Assembly (NCBI GenBank): GCA_024305745.1
Contig: JAHRBS010000014.1
Location: 2,549,501 to 2,613,500, forward strand
From: Polyporus tsugae
Lineage: Eukaryota > Basidiomycota > Agaricomycetes > Polyporales > Polyporaceae
Direction: 5' to 3'
DNA length: 64,000 nucleotides
The translations under genes were made by a program, and so were the position numbers. Position 1 is the stretch's first letter; every line of letters starts with the position of its first letter. Under the pieces are notes generated by a model that had not been told where the DNA came from, made no database searches, and worked only from the letters and a program-made list of their open reading frames with translations. Below, piece by piece: positions 1 to 10,090 of the stretch.

Positions 1-1735
1 ATCCGTCTTCTTGGACGTGTGCACGGAAGGGATGCAGATGGGGTGCCTTCTCCGTCATCGAATCAATGGAAGCATCCTAGTGTGTGGCACAGGTGAGAAG
101 TGATGTTCTGTGATCCCGACGAATCAACGCACCTACTACGTCGACGTCCTACGCCGAGTGACCGATGGGTCTTGGGCTCTTCGTCTCAGAGCAAGCGAGA
201 ACAATGGCTGTGCGACGTAGGGACCGCGGCAGTGCGCACCCCTCTTGGCCTCGCTTTGTACGGTGTCGGGTGTGTCAATGTGGGAGTGTGGAAGAATGAA
301 CGGAAGCAAATGCGCCGATGCTTCCCGGTGTCCAATGGTTCTCAGCTCCCACGGATCGTGCACCCTCCGCAAGGGGCGATGCGGAACCGTGGGTCTCCTG
401 GAAGGTTGGCTGTACATACCGGCATTTTGGCCCACCAAACCCACGAGATCCACACAGGAACGGGATAGTAACAACGAGCTCTTAGCAGGTAGCGGAAAGT
501 CTGGAAGACGGTGCCACTTGATGAACTTGGGATCCGATACAGTATCGTCGTCTCTACGGAAGATGTCCGATGTGGCGAGCTAAACAGGCACAAAGCTCAC
601 ATGATTATGTACAATCCCTCCGGGCTCCGGAGCACTCACATCGATCCTCAATCGAACAATGGTCTGCGCGACGCGCGCTAAACGGATATCCAGCGATAGG
701 ATACGGCAATGACATCCCTGGAAGATACCTAGAAATAACTTTTCAGACATACACCGCTGCTGTGAGTGGCTTGGGAGCTGATTATACTTACTTACCTCTA
801 AGAGATACTCTTCTCTCACGGGGTTCAGTCCTATTTATGACTGACTTGAAAGTAAGCAGTTCAGTAGTATGCGTCGCTAGACTTGGATGGACACTAGGCA
901 TTCACAACCCCTGCAGAAAAAGCAAAACGCCTCAGCGGTGATGGCATCTGACGTAGGCCTGTACCGTCCGCCTCACCTCCCCTATATATCCACAAAATTG
1001 CCCATGGTGCCCGCTCGAGAGATGCCCGAGTCTGCTATTAACCAGAAATCGCCCCTAGCTCGGGCAATTTCGTAGTAGGAGTGGAAGCGCCGCGACTCGG
1101 AGGTCCCTCGCTAGCGACCGAATGACCCGATTCCGAAATAGACCGTCCTTTTTTCTTGGTTGAGGCGGGTAGCTAGCTCTGAATGGACGAAAATCACCAT
1201 CATGGTGGAAGAAGAAACCCAGAGGAACAGGAAACTGTACTGTCTGCACATGGTGGTCGCGCCAGCTGTGCCACGTGTGTCCTCTCGCGGCCGTTTGCCA
1301 TCTCCGGGCCGAAGTATCGGGGCGCCGGGGCGACGGCCTTTTGTTCCGGGATAGTCCTGGTCCACCGGCGCAGAGGCTTGCGGTACTCCAGGAACTTGAA
1401 ATTTGTCGACGATCAGTTAATACTATTATCACTACCAGGACAAGAGAGGCTAACGAAATGCTTATCACAACACACTGGCAGTACTTCTCGGCCTGGCACT
1501 GGAGGTACATAGTCTCCGACAGTGCCTCGGGCTAAACCTCGTTGAAGAGCAAACGAGCAAGTCAAGTCAATGACTGATAGAATGCGAAGGGACCAATCGC
1601 ACGTTAACTCTCAAAGTACATGCTGAAGAGTCCGTCCCTCGCCGAGACGACGTCTCGATGCTATAGTCCGTGGCGCGCGCAGACCCGAACTTCGTCCGCG
1701 ACGACCGTGGTCCAATTGTACATGGCCGGCACATA
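1..1735. other. No supported gene
   Basis: I see no convincing coding region here. Open frames exist on both strands but they overlap, lack recognisable domains, and show no coherent GT-AG exon chain. A minus-strand frame near 1055-1510 starts with a hydrophobic stretch and then becomes Arg-rich, which reads like chance coding. The last few hundred bases are the 3' flank of the 7-TM gene at 1736-2990. Confidence 0.5.
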
Positions 1736-2990
1736 TCACACCATCGAAGACGACAGCTCTTCCGCGGACTCGTGCACACGGACGTACACCGCGCTCGGCG
1801 GTGCAGACCTCGGCCGACTGGGACCCTGCCGTGAGAATGCACTGGCATATGCACGTTTCTCTCCGCGTCGGTGCGCGGGTATCCTTCGACTCGGACTCGT
1901 CATCCATCTCGCAGAAGCCCGCTCGTGTGGTTCGGAACCAGATGCCCAGATAGTGGCGAGGAGGACGCCGATGATGGTGACGTAGTTGTTGACCATGAGC
2001 ACGAGTACCCCGCGCCCGAAGTCCGCGTCGCGCAGGATAAGCACCAGCTGTACGACGTTGAGGATGACGGGGAAGACGAAGTTGGAGGCAGAGATCCAGA
2101 AGAGGGTCTTGAGACGCTCGAGGAATGGGCTTGAGCCTGACAGTACAATACGTGGGGGGTCAGTTGCGGAGCGGGTAGCAAGCGTCCGTGCGATAAGATG
2201 GTTACCTCGGATACGCAAAGGGTCTGGAGGTGGATGGCCCACGAGGCCGCGCGTTCCAGTGTGGATTCGGAACAGAAATAGGCCGGAGACGTATCTAGGA
2301 CGAAACCAAATGAACTCAGATGGCGTTGCCTGCGATTCAGTGACATCGACTCACGTATCGTCGATGAGCTGCAGCAACCATTCCATCTTGGCGTTTTGCA
2401 TGTGCCAAACGGACTCGGCAAGCTCAAGCGCATCCTGCGCACGAGGCCCTTCGAGGAGCAGGGAGATGAAGTACGCAGTATTCACCAGTCGGACGACCTT
2501 CAAGAGAGCTATCGGGACATATAACGCGGACCATTGGGTCCGGGAGAGAAGCCGTGGAGGATAGACGGAGATGACTCTGAGTATCAGTACGCTCTCGACG
2601 CACAGCGGAACGAGCACGTAGAGGGATATTCCTATTATGCTGCGCGCGATCGGGATCTCGGGCTGGTTTAGGATGGGCCCAGCCTGTCATATCGTAGTTA
2701 AGGATCCAGTAAATATACGCCTGAGCGAGAGAGCAGCTGCAGTTTCAGACACTCACCGCACTGAAGAAGTTGATGATTCCTTGAATCAACCCAAAAACGA
2801 TAACAATGACGTTGAAGATGAAGGCAGGCTGTCGTCGCAGACGAGGTGTCGAGAAGAAAAATAGCATGACCGCGGTCGGGATGAGGAAGGACGAAAGGAC
2901 CGTGCCCAACACCAGAAACATCAGGCTTTCGCTGACTATTGGAAGAGGAACGAAGAACGGGGAGGAAGTAAAGGAAGGACTGGACGCCAT
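1736..2990 (-). CDS. Seven-transmembrane protein, GPCR-like family of basidiomycetes
   Basis: Four exons (2990-2757, 2683-2355, 2294-2206, 2136-1736) join in frame to about 350 residues. Exon 1 gives a first hydrophobic helix (SLMFLVLGTVLSSFLIP) and a second after a short basic loop (STPRLRRQ). Exon 2 holds two more helices, then a helix near KVVRLVNTAYFI. Exon 4 gives FVFPVILNVVQLVLIL and a last helix at YVTIIGVLLATIW. The C-terminal tail is hydrophilic and Ser/Arg-rich, as expected for a cytoplasmic tail. The layout matches the uncharacterised 7-TM families that are numerous in mushroom genomes and distantly resemble fungal receptors. Ligand and function are unknown. All four junctions have GT-AG borders and keep frame, so the model is good although no named domain is seen. 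Confidence 0.75.
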
Positions 2991-3326
2991 TGCATGAACG
3001 GAGAGTTGGAAGTGGGAAAGTAGAGGGACGCCTCACATTCATTGAACTTAAATGTGCGTGCTGTGGCTGTGGCGCGTAGGAGGGTAGCCTGGGGATTAAA
3101 TTTCGCGATTGAACTTGAATCGAAGAGGGAACGAGCGTTTGGTGCTGCAACCGAGCAGCCCGACCTAAGTGTTCGTCTGTTTTTCTACGTCAGACGGAGA
3201 CCCAGGAAGGACAACTAGCGCACCCAGTCTGGATGGATCTGTCGTTTGAATCAATCGAAGTCGGTCATGGGTTGACGATTTCTTGGCCAGTTCTGTTCGT
3301 TGCTTGTGGCCTACAGATAATCAGAG

Positions 3327-3741
3327 CTAACGTTCTATCATTGAGCTGGTAGAAGATAGGGCCCTCCGGGATTCCAAGCACCGAGAAAGTACGAAGTCCA
3401 AAGTGCGGATGTTGTTCATGCAGGTAAATACTAGAAAACAGACACACGTTCAAAGCCCATGGTTTAGGTGCAAGTAGCGACAAAGCTACCCCAGATTCAA
3501 AAGAAGAACTTGCCTTGCTACCTTGAGGAAGGAGCAGCGGTCTTGAGAACTCGTCGAACGGCCGCTCACCGGTCGCAACAGCCCTTCTTGTCGCGATGGT
3601 CGTCTCATCCGATATGTCAAAGACGTTGTCCACAAGGTCGGTCCTGACGGTTGGCTTCCAGTCAGCGCATAACTTGGCACGGATTGCAGAAAAAGTATGT
3701 ATCCTCGCCTCAAACGCCGTCGCAGCGCCTACTTCCTTCAT
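3327..3741 (-). CDS. Hypothetical protein, possible F-box/LRR-type fragment
   Basis: An ATG at 3741 opens a frame with ordinary amino-acid composition (for example SDETTIATRRAVATGERPFD). A plausible intron from about 3523 to 3424 joins it to a segment reading TCMNNIRTLDFVLSRCL, which resembles the repeated 'number of residues then leucines' style of basidiomycete F-box/LRR proteins, and then a stop near 3327. Read without that intron the frame continues to 3265. The product is short for an F-box protein and no F-box is visible, so this may be a truncated relic. Function is not assigned. Confidence 0.3.
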
Positions 3742-4155
3742 TTTTGTTCACGTTCTCGAACACCCCTTGCCTACATCAAGCTTCGCCGTCCATGTTTTGG
3801 CGACGGGCGATGATGGATCAGAAAGCAGTCGAGTTGTGTGGCAATGGTCGTGACTCGTGGCGTGGTTGTAGATGATGATCCGGACTAGTCTGCCGAAAAC
3901 CGATATTGACACATATTTGTTCCGCCTGCCTTATTCGTTACTCAACCGTGTTTACAAGTCGGACTCGGACGTTCGCTTGAACGGCCGCTGTGCGGCCCAC
4001 TCTGCGACATTAGGTTGTGAGTACCTCTATAGAACGTACAAAAGTCAGTCCTGCAGACAAGTTAGGGATGCTCAACCAAGTAACGACCGAAAGTCCACAA
4101 ACAGAACCACAATCATCTCCGAGCCGCAGAGCCCACGGCCGTGGATCCTCATCGA

Positions 4156-6243
4156 TCATCCCAGGAACAGACTCGTCTGGCTCGCCAAAAATATGAGCGT
4201 GAACGGCATCGCGATCGACAGCGCCCACAACACCTGCGTCCTCAGGTCCTCTCCACTCGTCGTCGTCGCCGCCGAGGACGCCTGAAGCGCGGCCCCGCGA
4301 CCACTGACGCTGCCGTTGGCACCCGGCGTCGCCATGTTCGAGCACATCCTGCCCTTCGGGTCGAGTGCCGTGACTGGCAGCAAGATCTGGCGCACGACCC
4401 ATCAACAACTTTATGGCATGTGTCTAGATGTCGGGACGTAGCTCACCTGAGGGTTCCCAGCCTTCCCGCTGACGATGATGCCGCCCTTATCGTTCGCGAC
4501 GACCTTGTTGCAAGTCAATATGTCCACGAGCGTCTCTTCAGGTTTGTATCCGGCCCCAGGGACGTTCCAGTACGGAACGGTGCTGCTTCCCACGTTGGAG
4601 AGTAGGGCAAGTAGAGGCGGCTTCGATACTGCGATGGTGTGCTGTGACACGGCATAGAGCTTGGCCTGCGCACGGATCGTAGGTTGTGCTTAGTACGTGG
4701 ATTCGGGACGAGACAGATCCGAGGAGAAACTCACAGGCGTCCTCAGGAAGTCGGCGTTGTGCGCCATGGCGGCTCTCCGGGCGGCGTTGTAGAGCTTGAC
4801 GTCAGTTACGAGTGCCTTCTGCTCGACGTATCCAGATGACCACAGACTACATTATCATCGCGTTACAATGTCAGGATGATGCACGCAACCGTTGGACGTT
4901 GTCTGAGACTTACGCTTCACGGTTGAAAGGAACCCCGCCGCCAGTGTATGACTGTTCTTGACCTGAGAATATGCGTCAGCTGGATGGGAGTAGGAACCAG
5001 TCGTGCTAATGCTCCCTGACCTTGATAGAGAATAGGTATCCCATCCTGCATGAATGGCCAAGCCATCGCATTCCTGATAAGCTTTGTAAAGGTTCGACGT
5101 GAGTGGAGTCCCGGTACAAGATGCTCAAACGAACGAAACCCACAGCGTGATCTTTGACGGAATACATGAACCGCGGGTTGTCGTGGTTATCCAGGAAAGA
5201 CCCGACCAGGAATTCGCCGGTCTTGTACCGCGCCTGCGAGTCCCAGACCTTTATTGCGAGCTCGGTGATGTTGCCGGACGGATTCGCGAAGGCGGACACC
5301 AGCTGGTACCAAGCCGGATAATCGAGCACGCCGTCGAGTACCTCTGAATGCAGAAATATCAGCGCGGTACTAACAGTGCGAAGTCAAAAGAACTTACGAG
5401 TGTAATCGGCGACGTAAGCCGGATCGCCATTCAACACTTCTCCGAGCGTGAAGACACCCGCTGCCTGCGCAAACCCGGGCCAGAAGTCCTTTCGGACATG
5501 CTTGACGGTGTCGATGCGAATGCCGTCGATGGAGTAGTTGGAGACGAGGACCTTGATCCAATTGTTCATGGTGTTTACGACGGCTGGATCTTCCGTGTTG
5601 AGGTCTACGAGAGGGAGGTTCTTGTCACCGAGCCAACACTGTTCAACGTTGGTCTGGTTGTGGTCGTCGGAGATGTAGCATTCGGGGTGGAAGAAAGATG
5701 GGGAGGAGAAAGGCTGGTATATGAGGTAGTTTGGGGGATCGGCCACGGCGCCCATGTGATTGACGACGACGTCGACCATGAGGAGCATGTTGCGTCTGTG
5801 CAGCTCGGCGCTGAGTGCCTTGAGGTCGCTCGCGTTGCCGAAGTGTGGGTTGAGCGAGTTCAAGTCCTGGCTCCAGTAGCTGTACACCGAGGGGGTGAGA
5901 GACAGTGAGGTGGAATGGGACGCGGCACCTAGGAAAGAACGGACACTGACCCATGATATGCCTGCCCGTATGGTGTGTCCCCCTCGATGTTCGCGACGAC
6001 CGGAGAAATCCAGATCGCGTCGAAGCCCAGATCCTTGATGTAGTCGAGCCTGTTGATGATACCCCTCCACGTCCCGCCACAGTACCGAGCGGCAGTCGTG
6101 TTGCATGGAGGGCTCGAGTTATCCGAGGTTGCGAATCGGTCGGTCAGCACCTGGTAGATGGTCCTGTTGCGCCATTGCTCCGCGGTCGCCGCAAAAGCGG
6201 ATACGACGAAGAGAGGGAAAACGAGGGGGCGCAACATGGGCAA
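4156..6243 (-). CDS. Secreted alpha-amylase, GH13, with GPI-like C-terminal tail
   Basis: Hydrolyses alpha-1,4 bonds in starch outside the cell. The protein begins with a hydrophobic signal peptide (MPMLRPLVFPLFVVSAFA), followed by the GH13 opening EQWRNRTIYQVLTDRFA. The Cys pair around PPCNTTAARYCGGTW matches fungal amylases. Catalytic motifs are present in order: DVVVNHMG (region I), GIRIDTVKHV (nucleophile Asp), FTLGEVLNG (acid/base Glu) and FLDNHDNPR (third Asp). Seven or so introns of about 50-70 bp interrupt it; for example 'GQAYHG' joins 'YWSQDLNSLNP' across an intron near 5950-5884, and 'VADYT' joins 'QVLDGVLDYPAWYQL' near 5390. After the catalytic barrel comes a beta domain and then a Ser/Thr/Ala-rich spacer ending in a hydrophobic helix (LWALSIAMPFTLIFLASQ) at the stop codon. 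This suggests attachment to the wall or membrane, unlike Taka-amylase-type enzymes. Confidence 0.93.
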
Positions 6244-7360
6244 GGAGATGCGACAGACCGCTAACTAAGGAGGAATGGTATGCTTCTCCACGTCCTTCCG
6301 GAGGTCGGGAGCTCGAGTGCTGAACCGGGCTTGGAGTTGTGGCGAGAATGTTGCCCGACGGCGGAAGCGGAAAATGGGGTGTTGCGAGCACAAAGAGTAG
6401 GGGGAAAGGGAGAGAGGGTAGTTCGACTTTGGCAAGAGCTGCAAGTTTATATGCCGCTCGCCTTGGTTCGGAAGCAGCTGTGATGGGTGAAGGTATGTCA
6501 AGAGGAGCCGACATGCCGACATTCCATACATGGCGGTGGCCTGCCCGCATATGGTTGTTCAACCACACTCCATGCGGATCATCCCGTCGACGACGTCATC
6601 TTTGGTTGCCGCGGAAACTAGTTGGAGCCCGAGGTCACAAATTTCATGAGTGCACATCTCATCCGAAAGACATCGTACGAGGCCTTACTTTGGGGACACT
6701 CAGCGTAGAGCTGCTTTGAACCGTTGGCATTCCGAAGCGTCAAACTGGGCGGGATCTGTGCAACAATTCTTCTTCAAGATTGGAACCGTTTCCCCCGTTT
6801 GACTCTTACCCGGAAGGACGTCTATGGCGGGATGACTTCTACGAAGCTTAAGGCGTAGTCGCAATGCGAAAAGGCGAGACACCAAAATCAATGGCAGGTG
6901 CCGTCGGTGTTTAATGACTGGGAACGGTCTCCTGTTACAAGATGTTTGCGGACCTGAACTTCGGGTTTGACTCAAGCGCCTTAAAGACTGACAGAATAGG
7001 GCATGCTTACCACACTGTTAATGATTCACAAAGGGTAAATAAAGGACCATTCTCCTTTTGTTCGTGGGCGTGGCAGAGTTCAGGTCTGTAATTAGTACGC
7101 TTGTAACGTCGTCAGAGAAGTAAAACATTATAGACGCCGATGTGAGCTGGCGTTGAGTGACGAATATGGAAACTCATCGTTGGAGCTCCCAATTTGGTAT
7201 GGTGACGTAAGCAATACCATTGGGCGCCACTTGCACTTCGTCTTTCTGCTCGTCCTCATCCTCGTCGTCCTCATCCTCGTCGTCCTCATCCTCGTCGTCA
7301 ACAACCTTACCGGCTCCCTGCTTGCTATTCATATACCGGATAACGCCCAAGGCGACTGCT
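6244..7360. other. Intergenic region between amylase and exonuclease genes
   Basis: About 1.1 kb. The left part is the amylase promoter and contains a TATAAA-like motif on the minus strand near 6449-6455, roughly 200 bp upstream of its start. Frames near 6700-6975 (minus) have no recognisable product. The right end is the exonuclease 5' flank with a 15-bp tandem repeat. Confidence 0.5.
7251..7299. repeat. 15-bp tandem repeat, about three copies
   Basis: The unit CTCATCCTCGTCGTC repeats three times perfectly from 7255 with a partial copy before it. It encodes Ser runs on one strand and Asp/Glu runs on the other. It lies in the likely 5' untranslated region of the downstream exonuclease gene, so I do not treat the low-complexity peptides as real. 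Confidence 0.85.
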
Positions 7361-9867
7361 ATGAAGCGCAGCCAAGTGTCCTCGCGCTCGGCTGAAGACA
7401 TCCAAGCGAGCAAGCGGCTGAAGCTCTCAGACGGCTCAGACCGCCAAGGCTCGGACGGCGCGGGAGCATGGACAAAGGTTGAGAAGCGCAAGTCGAAGAA
7501 ACAAAAGAAGATGGAGACAAAATTCGAGGTACGCCCTCAACCGTATATTTCTACTGCAGCGCCTGCCCATTCATCCCCTACCCCAGGCCAACCCTCCCAA
7601 ATTCATGTATGCCAAAAATGAGATTATGAGGCGAAGGGAGGCCGTCGGAATCAGTGTGCGTATGTGCTGGCTTCTGCTATGGTAACTAGGCTGAACTCGG
7701 TCTGCAGGACGTTCGAGAACTTGTCCTCCACCTAGTCGCCGATGCACCCCCTCCGAGTTGGGTCAGAGTTGAGGTACGTTCTGTTCGCATTATACGTGTG
7801 CTTTCTCCCCTCAAGCATCTCTCCAGAGTCCCCGCTCGATCAACAAAGTGGTCGCTCTTCTGATACCAGGACTAACCCCAGACATTCTCTCCCTCCCGCC
7901 TCTCCCCACATCTGCCACATCGAACCCACACATCCCTCTGCAAGTCCCATTACCACAAACAAATGGCGCGGGGGAGAGCTCCTCCGGGGTCCCCTTCATC
8001 AATGCTACCTTCACCTACGCGTGCCCGACCCGTGCGCCAGGCGACCAGACACGCTTGCACTCCGTCCTGAACACGTTCTTCCAAGGACCGGTCACCGGTG
8101 AGGAGAAGAAGAGGAGACTAACGGAACGCCTAACCTGTGAGTGTTAAGGCTGTCGTTCATACCTTCTTCCCTCACGTACCGTTGGCTCCAGCAGAACGAG
8201 CACAAGAAAAGTCTCCAATGCGTTACCTCCTCACGCTCGAGCAGATGGTCGAGAACGGATACCCGGTTCCGTCGTACCTCGCGGAGGTGTTCGAGAAGCC
8301 GCCAGGATGGGTCGAGACGAAGGTCGCGACCGTCGATGCGACGCTGCTATCCCCACCTCCAAGCCCGAACGAGCCTCCGCGAATATACGCGATGGACTGC
8401 GAAATGGTACGTCGCGTCTTACGCACTTGCACGCTCTTCAGACATTCCCACTTTCGGGAGAGGGAAAAAGGGTCTTGTCGTGAAAAGGACCCCTCGAAGT
8501 TTCATCGCCGAACCGTTACTTGTGAACTCCACGAGAGCATTTCTTTCCTCTTTTCCGCCTGTGCGAAAGCCTTCAGGAACAACTTCCTCTCCTGAAAAGT
8601 TTACCTTTGTCATCATTTTCGTGACAATTGTGGCAGTGCATTTCACGAAAGAAGTTCCAAACAATTAAAAGAAAGGAAACTTTTACCCATCCATTTTCTG
8701 CTTCGAGAATGGCCCCCTGACATAACGTTCGTGTACTCATACAAATCACCATTCAGTGCTTAACTGAAGACGGCAAGCAACTCGCGCGCGTGTGCATGAT
8801 AGACTACACCTCCGGAATTGTCGTCTACGACCAGCTCGTCAAGCCCAGCAAACCCGTCACGGACTACCTCACCCGCTGGTCCGGCATCACCGCTGAAGGC
8901 CTCGAGAGCGCGACAGCAACGTTCGATGAGGTTCAGACCCACATCCTCTCTGTCCTCTCCGTCTGGCCGACCCCGGTGCTACTCGGGCACTCGCTCGAGT
9001 CGGACCTGCAGGCGCTGAAGATCTGCCACCCGAGGTGTATCGATACCGCTGTGATTTACCACCATCCACGGGGCCGACCTTTGAAGCCCGGGCTGGCGTG
9101 GCTGACGAAGAAGTGGTGCGGGCGCGAGATTCAGAACCGCGGCGAGGGCGGGCACGACCCAGAGGAGGACGCGCAGGCGTGTTTGGATCTCCTGAGGAAG
9201 AAAGTGGAGCACGGTACGCCCTATATTCTTATCATAGAAATCTGGTGTGCTGATCCTGTACGCAGGGCCCGGCTTCGGCGAGTTCAAAGTCGATACGGAG
9301 TCCATCTTTGAGCGCATGGCCCGCGCACGCACCCGGAGCGTCGCCACCGCCTCTGCTGTCGTCGACCACGGCAAGCCGAGCGCTTGGCACGGGCAGAAGG
9401 CGACGAGCTGCGTCGCGTGCGCGTCCGACGCGGACGTCCTCGCGGGGCTCCTCGGATCCCTCGACTCACACCACTTCATCTTCGGCCGCTTCACCGCCCT
9501 CGCAGACGTCCGTGGATGGATCACGCCCAAGGCGACGGGCGACGCGTCGCTCGAGCCCACAACACAAACTAGTAGAGGTGCGGAGGCGCTCCTCGAGACG
9601 ATGAAGGCGCTCGACGGGCAGCTGCGTGAGCTGTATGGGGCGCTGCCAGCGCGGACTGCTGTGGTCATCTTCACGGGGCATGCGGACCCGCGGCGGATGG
9701 CGGAGCTGAATGCGAGGAAAGGGGCGTTCGAGAACGCGCTGAAGTTGGGGAAGAATGTTGGGGAGCTCGAGAAGGAGGCGAGGTGGACGAGCGCGGATGG
9801 GAGAGAACTGGAGGAAGAGGTGGAGAAAGCGAAGAGGGGGTTGCTGTTCCTGGGGATAAAAGGATAA
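7361..9867 (+). CDS. Rex1/Rnh70-type 3'-5' RNA exonuclease (DEDDh family)
   Basis: Nuclear exonuclease; the yeast orthologue Rex1 trims 5S rRNA, tRNA and other RNA 3' ends. Seven exons (7361-7528, 7587-7655, 7708-7773, 7827-8136, 8192-8406, 8757-9213, 9266-9867) close in frame. The N-terminus is Lys-rich (KVEKRKSKKQKK), fitting a nuclear signal. It is followed by the family's conserved region DVRELVLHLVADAPPPSW and INKVVALLIPGL. Exonuclease motifs: IYAMDCEM (Exo I, Asp and Glu) at the end of exon 5; LLGHSLESDLQAL (Exo II); and HDPEEDAQACLDLL (Exo III, His and Asp) in exon 6. The C-terminal part (FGRFTALADVRGW, VVIFTGHADPRRM) is the conserved Rex1 tail. The start at 7361 is chosen because the in-frame ATG at 7220 would add only a Ser run encoded by a tandem repeat. 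The 350-bp intron 5 is unusually long for this window. Confidence 0.92.
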
Positions 9868-10090
9868 ATGTCGGAGAGTGGTCCAGGGTAGGTGGTGGAC
9901 GACGTGATATATGTTTGTTTTGTTTTGATCTATCCACGAACTTTATGCTTGGTGTGAGGCGGTGCAAGTTGTGTGCGGCCGCGTTTCGAATACGTTGTCT
10001 TCGTGAACGGCACCCAATCATCATTAGACCATCGTTACTGTAAGCTTAAGGTAAAGTAGGCGTAATACGACGTCACCAAAGTATTTCAGT
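9868..10090. other. Convergent intergenic spacer
   Basis: About 220 bp between the stop codons of the plus-strand exonuclease and the minus-strand F-box gene. It would hold both 3' ends. No gene seen. Confidence 0.6.

Noticed and set aside
5348..5908. 186-codon plus-strand frame rich in Val and Glu
   Set aside because: Antisense to the amylase catalytic exon containing the nucleophile and acid/base motifs.
7174..7491. Minus-strand acidic peptide (DEDDEDED-type run)
   Set aside because: Produced by the 15-bp tandem repeat and antisense to the exonuclease 5' end. No exon partners.
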